From Hippophae tibetana (lineage: Eukaryota > Streptophyta > Magnoliopsida > Rosales > Elaeagnaceae), in NCBI GenBank assembly GCA_037013495.1, contig CM072810.1, positions 108,848,398-108,912,397 of the forward strand: a stretch of DNA of 64,000 bases, written 5' to 3'. Position numbers and translations under genes: made by a program. The notes beneath the pieces are model-generated. The model saw only the letters and a program-made list of their open reading frames with translations. It was not told where the DNA came from and made no database searches. Positions 34,935 to 47,900 of the stretch are shown here, one piece after another. Position 1 is the stretch's first letter. Each line of letters starts with the position of its first letter.

Positions 34935-36840
34935 CCATCCTATTGGTCCTCATTATATGTCAGGAATGCACATGCAATCAAGTAGTGGTTCATTTTCTCC
35001 AATGCAATCTGTACATTCTTACCATAAATCAAGCCAAGATGAACATATTGGTGAGAATGTACATCCAATAGCTACCCCATATGAGAGTCCTCCTCTATTT
35101 GATGAATCATATGTGGTAAGATTTTAATTTTTAAATTCTTATTATATGTTTTATTTTTTATATATAACACTTAAATTTTTTACAGAATATGAAATGTTTG
35201 TTGAAACATCCTTCGTCAACGGACTATGTTGCTATTGGAACGGTACAACAATTGAGTGATGATCGGATGATTCATAATCAATATTTGCCTAATCATTGGC
35301 GAATAGTAATTGATCAATCATTGTTTCATGATTGTCCACTACCTGTGCCTTCTGATGCTACCACAGTCCAAGAGGCGGTTGGACAGTATGTGGCTTGGCC
35401 GTCGATTCAAGTTGTTCTAAATTTTGACATGGTACTATTTTTTAACTTAAAAAATAACACTTGTTTACTACTATTATTTAATGTGATCTTATATTGTTAC
35501 TAAAAATACATATATGATACTTTTTTGGTAGTCTATTATACCAGAACTCTTAAATGCATCACATTTAAGAGATACCAAGCAAGTATCTCGTGCTAAATCT
35601 ATGACTAGTGGTCAATCCTCGTGCACCAAGTCATTCAAGAAGAAGCCTTGGAAAAAGTATAGTCATACTTATGCGTTACAATTCAGTAGAAATCTTGGCA
35701 GTTTGATGACTATTGTTGGGAGGGCATCTAGCATAAATGATGGATGGACTGTGCCACTTCCTATTGAAATTTCTGGTGTAGACATCGGCCAAACTTATAT
35801 ATCGATCGAGTGCTTGTTGCAAATATTTGAATATCAAATGATCGATTTAAGTATAATTCAAGTGTGGACAAGGTGAGTCCTCAATCTAGTTAGTTTTCTT
35901 TTATTTATGCAGAACATTATATTTATATTATCTAATTATATATATACATATATAGGGCTTGCTATTATCGACTTCAACATAATCACTCATCACATTTAGC
36001 AATGTTCTATGATTCTTCATATGTTAATCAATATCAAGAGAAGGATGTTAGCATCAGAGCTAAACAATTATGTGATAGAGCATTAACGCTTAGCAGAAAT
36101 CAAAAGTTGATAATCCCTTGGCCATTAAGGTTTGAACAAGGCCAAGATCATTGGATGTTGGTAATCATTGATATGTTCAATAATCATGCTTGGTACTGTG
36201 ACTCAGCTTCCATAGAACTGAGTAAAGATACAAAAGCAGTTGTTGAAATGTAAGAGTTATATTTAGTTACATATTAGTTTTTTCTATTATTTTTTGTAAT
36301 ATTTAATAAAAACTAATCGTTTTATATCTTGACAGGGCATGGAAGTTATGGAACAAGTCTAGGGGCATTGTCCTTAAAAAATCTCATAAGCTTATATGGA
36401 CAAAAGTTATGGTATGTACAATTCAATATTAATAATTTTATTAATTTTACAATTAAATAATAAGGATGTTCGAATATGAAAATTCATGTATACATTCACT
36501 TTTTTTTGTAGGTTCCACAACAAAATAATGGAGTCATGTGTGGTTATTATGTCATGAAGTTTATGAGTGAAATCATCACAAATATCAAAATTCCAATTGA
36601 TGATGTGGTAATATATTTTACCCATATACATACAAGTTTTAACATATTTGAGTTTGTTTTTGTAAATTAATGAAATCATATTCTTATTTTGATTTTGAAT
36701 ACATGTAGTTCTTCGGTTGGAACAAGACGGGTTACGACCAGCAAATTTTTGATGATTTACGAGAGGAATGGGCAGAACACATGGTTCAAATTATATCATC
36801 GCAAGAAGAATCAGAAGAAGATTCTGATGATCTTGAATAG
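34873..36840 (+). CDS. CACTA second gene: DUF8039-like plus ULP1 cysteine protease, N-terminus deleted
   Basis: Seven exons with GT/AG borders and matching phase: up to 35115, 35186-35431, 35532-35872, 35956-36249, 36336-36411, 36512-36607, 36709-36840 (TAG). The middle part (CLLKHPSSTDYVAIGTVQQL...WRIVIDQ) resembles the plant transposon region I know as DUF8039. The C-terminal part has a ULP1/SENP-like arrangement: His in GQDHWMLV, Asp in WYCDSA, Gln in VPQQNNG and Cys in VMCGYYVMKF. Such proteases cleave SUMO-like tags, and many plant CACTA and MULE elements carry one. The final exon is very acidic (EESEEDSDDLE). No clean start is visible: the frame passes back through the deletion junction into the transposase 3' end, so the first exon boundary given is approximate. 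Confidence 0.7.
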
Positions 36841-36969
36841 CATATGACAACATAACAGTAAATTTTTTAATGATTTGGCCTTCTATATCTATTCTTGTGT
36901 CTGAAATCACTTGGTTGATGATGATTAATCATATATATGCTCATGTATTTAGGGGAATGCATTGTTTAT

Positions 36970-37241
36970 AAATATGAATTTATCTAGAATCTCTGCTAGT
37001 ATTTTTAATGATATATAATGAGTTCTAAATGTACAAATCAGGTGTACGTATGTCGGTCCGATTTGTTTCTTGGTTTGTATGAGTTTTGGTGCATATGAAC
37101 GTGTTCCATATGTTTAAGGGCACCAAAACTCACACAAGCTTACCCAAGAAATCGAAGTTACATGCAATTGATTTCATATTTAGAGTTCATTATATATAGC
37201 ATTAAAAAATAGTAGTAGAGATTCTAGATAACTTCATATAT
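36970..37241 (+). ncRNA. Long imperfect foldback, MIRNA-like, inside the CACTA element
   Basis: The two halves, about 36970-37103 and 37108-37241, are imperfect reverse complements over about 130 bases. Examples are tatctagaatctct against agagattctagata, and gagttttggtgc against gcaccaaaactc. The apex is near 37104. As RNA this gives one hairpin of about 270 nucleotides with scattered mismatches, the shape of a young plant MIRNA or siRNA-generating hairpin. Transcription and processing are not shown by sequence. A MITE-like insertion is the alternative, but I see no TSD or terminal repeats. Confidence 0.45.
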
Positions 37242-37674
37242 AGACAAATGATTAATAATGCTAATATGAGTTCATCGAATGTCGTTGTACGTGCTAATCT
37301 CAATAATGATTTAATTTCTTCATTCGTACATATGAAGTTTATACTACTTTTTTGATGTATGTTTTACGTGCTCATGTATGTAGGAGAATATTTGTTATGG
37401 ATCAGCCTTTTTTTCCCATAATGCTTGTGAAGGCCAATCAAGATTCTACGCCAACCAAGCTTACTCGATGGCATAATTTGACGACATTATTTTATTTGTA
37501 ATTGAAGTTATTTATATGCATTATTTGATTTTGTAATAAATTTAATTATTAAGTCATTAAATATATTTATATTGTTAATTATTCAGTATTATTATTTATA
37601 TTTTAGTGTTTTTATGTTATTTATATATACTATTATACGAAAAAGAAAATTAAAAATTAATACAAATAAAATGT

Positions 37675-37890
37675 AGAGTCGGTTCATGGCGTGAACCGAC
37701 TCTACGTGTAGAGTCGGTTCACGCCATGAACCGACGCTACACGTAGAGTCGGTTCACGCCATGAACCGACTTTACAGGTAGAGTCGGTTCACAGCATGAA
37801 CCGACTTTACAATTTAAGTCTCTGAATTTAAAGTCGGTTCATACAACCGACTTTAAATTTGTTTAAAGTCGGTTAAAAACCGACTTTTAT
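37675..37890. repeat. CACTA right subterminal palindromic repeats
   Basis: Four consecutive palindromes of the form GTAGAGTCGGTTCACGCCATGAACCGACTCTAC (37675-37812), then shorter AGTCGGTT pairs up to the terminal repeat. The core matches the left end but the centre of each palindrome differs (CACGCCATG here, GTCCACGTC on the left). Confidence 0.85.
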
Positions 37891-37909
37891 ACCCCTTATT
37901 GTAGTAGTG

Positions 37910-40900
37910 ATTAGTATACATAAATTAAAGAAAACTAATTTTTAAAAGAAGAAGTAAATTTTTAAATAAATTCAACAAAATTAAATGGTATCAAACCCCT
38001 CTCATGCAAAAGTCAAAAGTCATCGCGTCTTTATGAAAACTCATAATTTGAATAAAGAATTCTAAATATCAATAGAATTTCTTCCAACCACTAAACAAAG
38101 AAATATATAAGTAAGATTAAAAAAAGAATTTACTTTAAAATTAACCACATATATAAAGCTTTCTTAGTGCATTCAGATAGACTATACAATGATTATATAA
38201 AAAAACCATCTTTTTAGGATGGCATGAAAAATTATTTAATCTATTTCAATAGACGTAATGTTATTATTAGAGAAGAGTGAATCAATGATGGATATATGGT
38301 TACTATTGGAGAAGCGGTTGCTCTCGTAGAAAAGTAGAGAGTTAAGAGAAACTTGATTTTTTTCGAGTTATTTGAATTGGTATAGATTTAATTCGATTCG
38401 TATTTGATCCAGATTCGATTAGATTAATTAAACTATGATATAAATTATTACTCATATTTATATATTTTTTACCAATTAAATAACTTTAAAAAATATTTTT
38501 TAACAAGATACTAAAGAATCTCTTATATTTAAATAAATAGACTTGCACGATAGTATACGGAAAATTACATAACACAAATTAAGAAAAAGAAGAAATTGGT
38601 TTCATAATATGTAACACCCACGTGGTGTACTAGTGTTATCTGACATGTACAAGAACACTTCTTTATGTTTATCAAAAACCTTGCTGATGGAGCAGCAAAG
38701 TTTGATCCTTCTCACCTCTTGGGTTATCTTCAAGGAAAAGATCTCGCCCTTGATTCTTGGTAAATTTGATTCCATGTGTCATATAAGCTACCCCATTAAC
38801 TTTGACTGCCAAAGGTGACTGAATGCTATGAACCTCACAAGACGGGTGAGAAAGATTGTTGCTCTTTTTTTCTTTTTTAAAATGAAAAGCTAGTCAGTGC
38901 TGTTCAAACATATTATTTAAAATAAGTTATTTGGTAGTGACTTAGAGGACAAAATTAGAAGAGAAATTTTAAATAATAATCATTCTTCACCAATCACTAT
39001 ATTTAGTTAACTGATATCAAAATACATTAATTTAATAAAATTTTACAAACATAACAAAGAAATTAAAACATATAAATAATATAGTTATTTAATACATTTT
39101 CATTTTTAATGTAGTTATCAAAATATATTAATTTCAAGATCAATACATTTCACCTATCAACATAAGTTTATTTTTATATAAAATGAAAAAAAATATGTTT
39201 TTTTTTATAAAAAGAAAACTTTATATATAAGTAAATTATGACATTTAGTAATTCAATAAAAATAAAATGGTGATAAATTTTAACCAATGGTTGCTTTTAA
39301 CTTATAAAATATAAAGTTATAATAGGTAATAAATTTATGCTCTAACGATATAATTAACTTATTTAAATATATAAAAATTATGTGACGTAAGTTCCAGTTA
39401 TAAATGTGTTTTGTGTTATTGTAAAAAAAATGAAAAAAAAAGTTACAATAATTGAGTACGCATGGTATGGTACTAGACTCAATTACTTTTAAAGATTGTA
39501 TTCAATTAAAATTTAGAGAAATTTTAATAGATTTTTAAAGATTTTAAATATATTTTATTAAATTTTTAAAGAATTCTATATAAATTTAAGTATATTTGTA
39601 TGAAATTTTTCATAGATTTCTAAGAAATTTTAATTTTTTTATCATACTCTCACTTTTTTACTACTCTTAATTATTTTATAATTTCTTAATCAACCCTTTA
39701 CAATTATCAAAAATACTCACTATGTTATTATTGTATTTAAAAAAAATTATAACATTTATATTTCTCTTGTGAAAATATACAAAGTTTAGTAAAGATGGGC
39801 ATGCATTAACTAAAGAAGAGGCATGTAAGTAGCTTAACTTATGGTAAAAATTATTATCATGAGATCTTTAATTCCAAATAATTATTAAAAAATTTATTCC
39901 TTAGGTTAATATACAGGGAAAAAACTTACTCTCTACTAGAATTTTTCGTAATTTTACGGTTGGTAGTTAGGCTTAACAAATATAGAAGGAAAGAGAAGAA
40001 AGGGAAGTCAAGAATGTGGGAAAGAGAAGAAAAAAATATGAAAAAAAATAAAGAGAGTTAAAAAGAAAAAAAAAAGTCTGAAATTTATTTTTAGTAGACT
40101 TTATTTATACATAAAACAAATGTTAAAATCTTCTTAAGTTTTTGATTAATTGAAGTTTTTAAAATTTATTTAATTTTTAATATATTAATACTTTTGTAAA
40201 CTTTTAAATAATAATAATTGACTACACCTTAACTTGTATAAATTTCTAAAATATCTTAAAAAAAATTAATTGAATACAATTAATTTTTTATAAATTCTTA
40301 AAAAGTATTAAATGAATAAACATAAATTGTAAAAAACTTTTAATACATATTAAATTATACAAAAAAATCATTTGAATAATATCACATACATTTTGAAATA
40401 CAAATCTTTCATTTCAAAATAACTTTCTTCATTCAAAAAACACAGACACACACATTTAAGCAAGCACATAGATTAGTCTTGCACAGAAATCAATGTGATT
40501 CATAAAAGGACTTGCAATGATGATGGCATTGAAAGTTTAGAACTACGGCTTTAATTTCCAAACAGATGAAGTTCATCTCTCTTGCCTTGTCTATTGGTGC
40601 CAATTTCCCCAGCTTAATATAAAGATGAATTATTTAGGATATCACAAATTTTTGATAATCTCAAATGATGTATTAGTTTATGATTGATTCATAAATGACT
40701 CAATATTGGTAGACAAAAAAATCATGCAAGTACCCCTTATAGAAGAGCCAATCAAATCTTAACAAATCATCTATGATTATCACTAATCTGTAATATATAG
40801 GGTACTAACTAGTAGATACTGGTTCAACTAAACTATTCATCTGGTGACTACTATTCTGCAGCATTATTTTGAACTAAACGTCCCTTACTCATCAGATGTC

Positions 40901-41200
40901 AACTTCTTTCTTAAGTCTAGGGTACAACGGTCCTAGAAATGACAAGGCACACTACTAGACTCATTTACAGATTATAAGTTAATTAGTTAGTTGGTTTTAT
41001 AACTGACGCGTCAGTTGGACTTGTCAATTTAATGGTACCACGGAATATTACCATTATTTCATCTAAGAAAGGACACTATTTACATCATATATCAAGCTGA
41101 ATCTCAACGTACGCCACATTTTATCATTTAGTACAATTTTAAGGGCCACATCGTTTGTGATATATTTTGAATTTGACATAGCATTTTCCTTTATTAAATT
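37910..41200. other. AT-rich intergenic spacer
   Basis: No gene recognised. Near 38653-38760 a 38-codon open stretch (VQEHFFMFIKNLADGAAKFD...) looks protein-like and could be an exon relic, but I cannot assign it. The remainder is AT-rich with homopolymer runs and no repeat structure that I could define. Confidence 0.4.
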
Positions 41201-41290
41201 GCCGAGGTAGCTTAATGGCCTCATCAATGCCGCATGTGGGCTTCCTGTGCTCAGAGGGTATGAAACTCAGCTTTGCCCGAAACCCATGCT
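41201..41290 (+). repeat. Possible tRNA-derived SINE fragment
   Basis: gccgaggtagcttaatggcc contains an A-box-like TAGCTTAATGG (41208-41218). About 50 bases downstream is a degenerate B-box-like gggtatgaaactc. The spacing fits a Pol III promoter of a tRNA-derived SINE. There is no intact tRNA cloverleaf and no clear tail or TSD. Confidence 0.25.
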
Positions 41291-41557
41291 AATTTCATGC
41301 ACTGAGATATTAAATCTATTAATGATATGTGACCGTACTCAATTCGCAGAAAGTAATAAAAAATATTGCCAACTTAAGTTCTGCAATTATAGGATTTTTA
41401 CCTAAACAAAAATTTTGCACAAGGTTACTAGTACCTATTGTCTTATAAGTCCTCGGTAGATCCATGACTGACAACTGATAAGAGTTTCTTTAATATTTTT
41501 CAAATAGTCTCATTCTTTAAATAACATAATTTCGTGTTTTTGACTACTCAAAACTCT

Positions 41558-41959
41558 TTAGCGCATAAAGCCACCACCTCCAGGCATATTGGGTGGCACT
41601 TGAGATGATACTTGACCTTGTGAAACTAACTGTGACCTTCCAGTACCTTGAATATAAGCTTGACCAATTCCTGCCCCAACCATTTGCTGCTGCTGTGTAA
41701 GTTGTGGCTGTTGCTGAAGTTGCTGAAGTTGCTGCAGTTGTGGCTGCTGTTGCATTTGTTGCAGCTGCTGCTGTTGTTGCATGTGTGGCTGCTGCGACTG
41801 CTGTTGCATCTGCTGGTGTTGTTGCTGCTGTTGCATCTGCTGGTGGTGTTGCTGAATCTGTTGGTGTTGCTGCTGCTGTTGCATCTGCTCCTGCTGCTGC
41901 TGCATCTGTTGCTGCTGTTGTGGCTGAGTAGGTATTTGTGGCTTAAAAACAACCATATC
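41558..41959 (-). CDS. MED25: MED25 exon 15: glutamine-rich C-terminus
   Basis: Begins DMVVFKPQIPTQPQ and then carries about 80 residues dominated by Gln with Met, His and Leu interruptions, encoded by mixed CAG/CAA codons. It ends PNMPGGGGFMR followed by TAA at 41560-41558, as in other plant MED25 proteins. The opposite strand's long Leu-rich frame is only a shadow of this tract. Confidence 0.92.
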   Translation of the reverse strand, partial: DMVVFKPQIPTQPQQQQQMQQQQEQMQQQQQHQQIQQHHQQMQQQQQHQQMQQQSQQPHMQQQQQLQQMQQQPQLQQLQQLQQQPQLTQQQQMVGAGIGQAYIQGTGRSQLVSQGQVSSQVPPNMPGGGGFMR

Positions 41960-44900
41960 CTGATTCATCAATATGCTCAGCATCCCAGCAAAAACAAATC
42001 AATAAGCTCAGCTCATCTTAACTTAATATTCATGTCTTCTGATGAGCAGGGAACAAGAATCTTAAGTCAGAGCTTTGCATTCAAGGTTTTTTTCCAAATA
42101 TTGGACCAGAAACATACAGAATTCTGAGTGCTTTAGAATCAAAACCAACTTCTACATGATGGAAGCTGATAGTAAAGGGATCTTTTTAGAAGATCAGACA
42201 TAATTTGCAGATTGCTTTTGAACTAAGGAAACTTGAAAACTGGATATAAGAGCCCAGGGTTGATGTGCCATGATAAATACAACGAGAACATAATAAAGTT
42301 CAAAGTAGTCTTACCCCAGGGAAAAGCATTCCAATCAAGCGGCATGCTTTGTCGGATACAGATAGCAGTAGTGTCTGGGATGGCAATTGGATGACTGCAC
42401 ACTGCATTATCATATGACAACCAATATAAGAAATGATGTGTCACATTAAATCGGAAAAAAATTCTAAATAAATAACAATCACCAATTCCCAAAATACACA
42501 TAAAAAAGGTATGGTTGTCTAGCATAGGACTTACACTGCATTTTAAAACGTTTGTGAATTTTTTATTTAGAATTAAAAGAATCAGAACTGAAGTGTAATT
42601 AAGGTGAAATTTGCCCTAAATTTTATGCTCAGGAAATTGGCACCAAGATTTATCTTGGACTCTTTGGATGACCCCCTGATCTGGATTGGACATGCATGAG
42701 GAAGATGACGTTTTATAGACTAGTAATAAATAAATAGAGCATATCATATCAGAGGTTAAAAAGGGAAAAGCTGAAACTGTCAAGCTAAGAATAAAAAGTT
42801 TACTACTAGAAGAATTACAGAATATATAGGTGGAATTATGACCAATATCACCAATCTTAATACAGTTCAAACATGTGCCCTTTTTCGAAGAAGCCATAGC
42901 ATATAACTGGAAGCTCAAATTTTGACATGAGATTAGCATTTGATTCCAACGAAATGTTGCTCCTTTCTTTGTTGAAATTGTAGTAATATGACCTAGATTT
43001 GAAGTCTTTACTGCACTACAATCCCCATCTTTTTAACAAATGATATCCTACAATTTAACTTCAACTCATACTATGTTATTTTGGCTAGGATAATGTACAT
43101 TTTCCCAGTGTTTTTTCGCATTGTTCATCAGATAGCAAGTCAAAATGTGGATCATATACTCAGCCGCCAGAGGAGGAAAAAATTGTTCAGTAGCTAAATG
43201 ACAAAAATTCAGCAGGATTACTACATTTTACAATCCAAAGAACATAAAAACTTACAAGCTTCTTCTCCTGCAATAGGCAGAGGAACCCATGCTGATGCAT
43301 TGCACGGAAAACTAGAAAATCTGCCTTTCCAACATATTGCCTGAAGTAAGATACAATAGAAAAGGAAAATAAAATTAAAAGTATAACCTCAGACGTCCAT
43401 ATAGAAACAGACAAATATGGATTATGAAATTCTTTTGAGAGCAGAATTTACTTGTTATTCATGTGGTCCTGAGATATAAGTCTAACTATTTGCATGACTG
43501 GAGGCCAATTTGCTGCAAGCCTGAAATGCAAACAAAGTAAATTGCAATAAACAAAAATAGAGTGGACCAGCCGTAAAGAAAAATGAAATACTAGTCAAAA
43601 CATGTGTATTATGTATTAATAAAGATCATAAATTAGTAATTACTAGTCCACAAATAGTTAAATAAAATCTGGATAAAATAATAAACTAGCATTTTGATAT
43701 TACAGATTGACAGGATAAGTACTTCAAGAATGACAAGACCATTTCTTGAAGGTATAGATTCTATGGGAATACCGGTTACAATTGTAGGACTACAAATAAG
43801 TTGACAAATTTTAGATTATAAATGATCTTCTACTAAATAATTAGCGAGAATTTCATGATTTCATTACGTAAAAAAAAAATAGCTCGGTTTAATCAGTCTT
43901 TATAATATGAAAATATATTTTAGCATTTAAATTTTTTCAGTTATCAAATACTTATTAAAAGAGAAAATTCCATCAATGGTTAACTAGCTCTAACCCAGGA
44001 GTTCACACGTACAAACATATATTTGTTTTTCTTGTAAACATTAGCATTTCTTGTAAAGATTAGCATAGAATTTTCTATACTTACGTCTCAGAAGCTGAAG
44101 CACTCCTATAACCCTAAAAAAAGTAAAAAATAAAATAAAAGTAAGTGGTAACAGGAGGTGAGAATATTATAATATAAGTAATAGATTGGTCAGAATGCAT
44201 ATAGCACATTAAGCAGAAGATATTAGATAGATTAGAAAAACTGAAGATAAAAAAGAAACAACAAGTGCCACTCAATTAGAAGTTATTTATTTCTATAATA
44301 GAACACAAAGCCTTTAAAAGAAAATTTAGTCAATTTAATCCTAAAAAGGAGGGGCAAATGCCAAATGAAGACAAAGCATGAACATTGAACATATCTCTGA
44401 AAAGAAACAATGCTAATTTATTAAGGTCATTAACATACTTCAAGTTTGGTAAGAAATACTGGTTTTCCTTGTTTCTGTCCAGATAACTCTCCCTGCACGT
44501 ATTCAATGTTTCAAGTATAATCACATAAATCCATTTCAACATTGACAGAAAATAGAAAAATAGTGGTGGTTAAGTGAAGAATATTGCCAACTAAAAAACC
44601 ACACATCCAACCTCAGTCACATCCTAACATATAAGAATTTTACCTCCCAGACTCTCACGTATTTAGATTGTGCTTGCTGTGCCGCACTATAGACCTGTTG
44701 TGAAAGTGGAATGCTAACTGTTGAGTTATTCGCACCAAGGGATTGTAACCCAGACTGAACTTGTTGGGACATCCTTGGGGTAGGAATCATCGTGCCTGTC
44801 CCTGAAGAAGTAACAGATAAACCAAGGCCACTCATCATGTTGGGGTTCATGCCAATACCACTTTGAACCATTTGTCCTCCAGACAAATTTGCCTGACTCA

Positions 44901-47900
44901 TTCCAGGTACAGTCTGAACACCTCCTTGGAGATTATTCATTGATTGTGACATGCCAATATTTGAATTTCCAGATACATTAGAAGTAGTTGAAGAAAATGG
45001 ACCTATACCAGAGTTTTGTTGAAGAGCCCCAGACCCAGCAACTGATGTGATAACTGACTGAGTAGACGACAACATGTTTTGAGAAGTGGGCATAGAAGAT
45101 GCCATTCCACTAGACATCATGTTTGGCACATGCATTCCCATTGGAGTTTGACCCATCGGTTGAAGACCCATAACGCTTCCCCCAGTCAAGGCTGCAGAGT
45201 TCATCACTTGACGGACTTGAGATAGATTGTTTAGAATGTTCACGTGGGTTGGAGCAGGACCCACAGGACACACGGGCAGTGACACTCCACTTACTATAGG
45301 TTTCAGGTCTGACCCATTGTCATTATTTGTGATCATTTCTTGAGAAGTTGAAGATGGTGGTGATGTTGGCAAGCTAGGGACACCTTGAGAAGTAGGATGG
45401 GGAACAGATGGAATGTGTGAAAAAGATGGTCCCGAAACCATGGAGCTTACAGTGCTTGGTTCCTGAAGAATTATTTAACAAGTTAATAACTAGAGACGGA
45501 TATCAGAGACAGAAGAAAAAAAGACTATTCCAACAGAATAAAGCAAGAAAATCAATGGAAGAAGATTTATATCTTACAACTTTAATAGTAGTAGGATGCC
45601 TATTTACAACAGAAATTGTTTTCCGGTTTATAATGGATCCATTCCCTAACAACAAATAGAATAATGTCAAATTTAGCAAAAGAAAGAGAAATAACAAGTA
45701 ATTAGCAAGAATTAATTACAATAATTGTAAGTATGCTACCATTATGACCATGTTTCACAATTTAGCAATTTGAAAAGATAATAAAAAACTTTCAAAACTT
45801 CTTTCTTTCTCTCTATTCTTTTTTAATTACCTTTTCACACATTTCCTAAGGGGGATTGTTCCAAGATTTGAGGGACGTGCAAAGTATGATGCGAAAGCAT
45901 TAATAAGTTTAAGTTAGAAGTTATATTACATGGACTTTTCATTTTTCATGAAGTATCCATGTCCAACAGACACGATATGGACCTAGAATATGGATGCTTG
46001 ACATTTCAAATTGGTGGACATATAAAGAAAAATGAAAAAAATAAACATCGAACATTCAAAAATTTAGAACATTCAGTGTCCTAAAAAAGTCTATGTAACA
46101 TAAGTTAGAAGAAGCATAGTAATAAAATAACACTTGAAAGATAGATCCACAAAAACCAAAACAAAAAAACATAAAAGGGTGACACTATTACCAAAATTAT
46201 TTTTCGTTTAATGACAACATTATCCACCTACATTGACACTAAAATGTAATTGATTATAGGGATAAAATAGATAACTCAAACATAACTTTTGTGACAATAA
46301 CAAAAATCACAAAATAAGTTTGGCTTCAAAAATAGACCTTTGTAAAGCACAAAATAAGGAAGTTCAATCTACATGATCCTTAGGGTTTTCAAAACTCAAT
46401 CTTAAAGATCAGCCCCTAAGCTTCCTCCTTTAATTAACATACGTTAGAAAATTCCCCTAGAAATTCAAGTCATAGAATATAACAAATATTAATATAAAAC
46501 TTAATATTTTGATCTTAAAATATATTAGCTTAACTACTTCATTACTCCCCAAACTAAGAGCAACTTTATACATACATCCTTTAACTTTTAAAATATATGA
46601 TTTAGTCCTCAATTTCTAAAATTTTACATATAGGTCCTTAAACTTTTAAATCGTACCATTTAGGTTTCAAACTTTCAAAAATTCACATAGATTCTAACTT
46701 GACTATTAAAGTATATATTTGTGAAACAAAATTTTGAGACATATGTGTGCAGTTTAAAACTTTAAGACAATCATATAATTTAAAAGTTCAAAGACAAATA
46801 TGTGAAGTTTCAAAAGCTTGAGAAACAAATCCTACCTTTTTTTTTAGTTTGGGAACCCATGTATGAATCTAGTCAAAGTTTAGAACCAATAATATAGTTT
46901 AGCAAAATATATATTACTTATTGTTGCTCTCTCTCATACAAGCTCGAAATTTTAGGAGAGTAAAAAATTGACAATGATGTACTACATTAAGTATATTGCT
47001 TTGTTACATGTACTCTTCATTCTTTGTGAAGTACCATGCCCAAGGAAATATATGACATAGGTGTATGGGTATGGTACTCAACACTCTAAATACATGAAAA
47101 ATTATAGATATTAAGAAAAAGAGCCATGTCCATCACCCAAATACATCCTAAAATGGACACTTCAAATGAGTCCTAAACAAGTCCATACATGTAGATTAAT
47201 TATTACGCAAAACTGCTAATATTGTAGCAAAGAGAATTGTAGAAATATATACTTAGGTCTTGACAAAATACCAATTAGAGAATCAAAATTCTTGCCAATC
47301 AAAAAGTCAGATCAATTCTATAAATGACAAAAAATAGATTGACACATCATTTTGTTCTTCACCAAACATATGTAGTTGTATAAGAAGCTTCTTAAGGAGT
47401 TATAAGAAAAAACCCACAAAACATGCAAGGATGAGTTGATAACACCATGACAAGATGCATTAACATTAAAAATCTCATAAAGGATAAGAAGATTGATTGT
47501 TCAAACAACCTGATGGAGGCGGGTCAGCAACCGATGTAATAGGGGTTATGTCCATCTTTACAGGACCCTGATTTACAGGCAAACATATCACTCCATTACG
47601 ACTTAGAGCAGCAAGAGCCTCCAAAAAGTTATCTGAAATTAGAACAAGAAAATAAGGGTTTTTTGCATGATCAATGGCAGGATCAGCTGCTCGAGGATTG
47701 CACTTTCCCTACATTGGAAAAGTAAACATTCAGTACTATGTCAGCTGGTAGCAAGGAATCTTTTAATTTTTTAACAAACAAAGCAGAATTTCCCATGGCA
47801 AAATAAAAGTTTTGGACATCATCGTGACAAGTTAATTAATACCATATTGCACCATTTATGTATGCAAACATCATTTTACTTAAAAAGCCACAAATCCCTT

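Larger units (their letters stand above)
32055..37909 (+). mobile_element. CACTA (En/Spm) DNA transposon, 5.86 kb, internally deleted
   Basis: Terminal inverted repeats CACTACTACAAAAAGGGGTA (left) and the complement of TACCCCTTATTGTAGTAGTG (right), with a 3-bp target-site duplication ATT (32052-32054 and 37910-37912). Both ends carry palindromic subterminal repeats with the core AGTCGGTT/AACCGACT. It encodes a truncated TNPD-like transposase (33291-34934) and a second, seven-exon gene with a ULP1-type protease domain (to 36840), both on the plus strand. A foldback of about 270 bp lies between the second gene and the right end. The fused coding region near 34800-34870 shows an internal deletion. 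The element may still be mobilised in trans because its ends are intact. Confidence 0.93.

Noticed and set aside
41201..41290. Functional tRNA gene
   Set aside because: A-box-like sequence is present, but no cloverleaf, anticodon stem or proper B-box can be formed.
41648..42127. Long plus-strand Leu-rich open frame
   Set aside because: It is the antisense shadow of the CAG/CAA-rich glutamine tract of MED25 exon 15; the minus-strand frame has family homology and splice sites.
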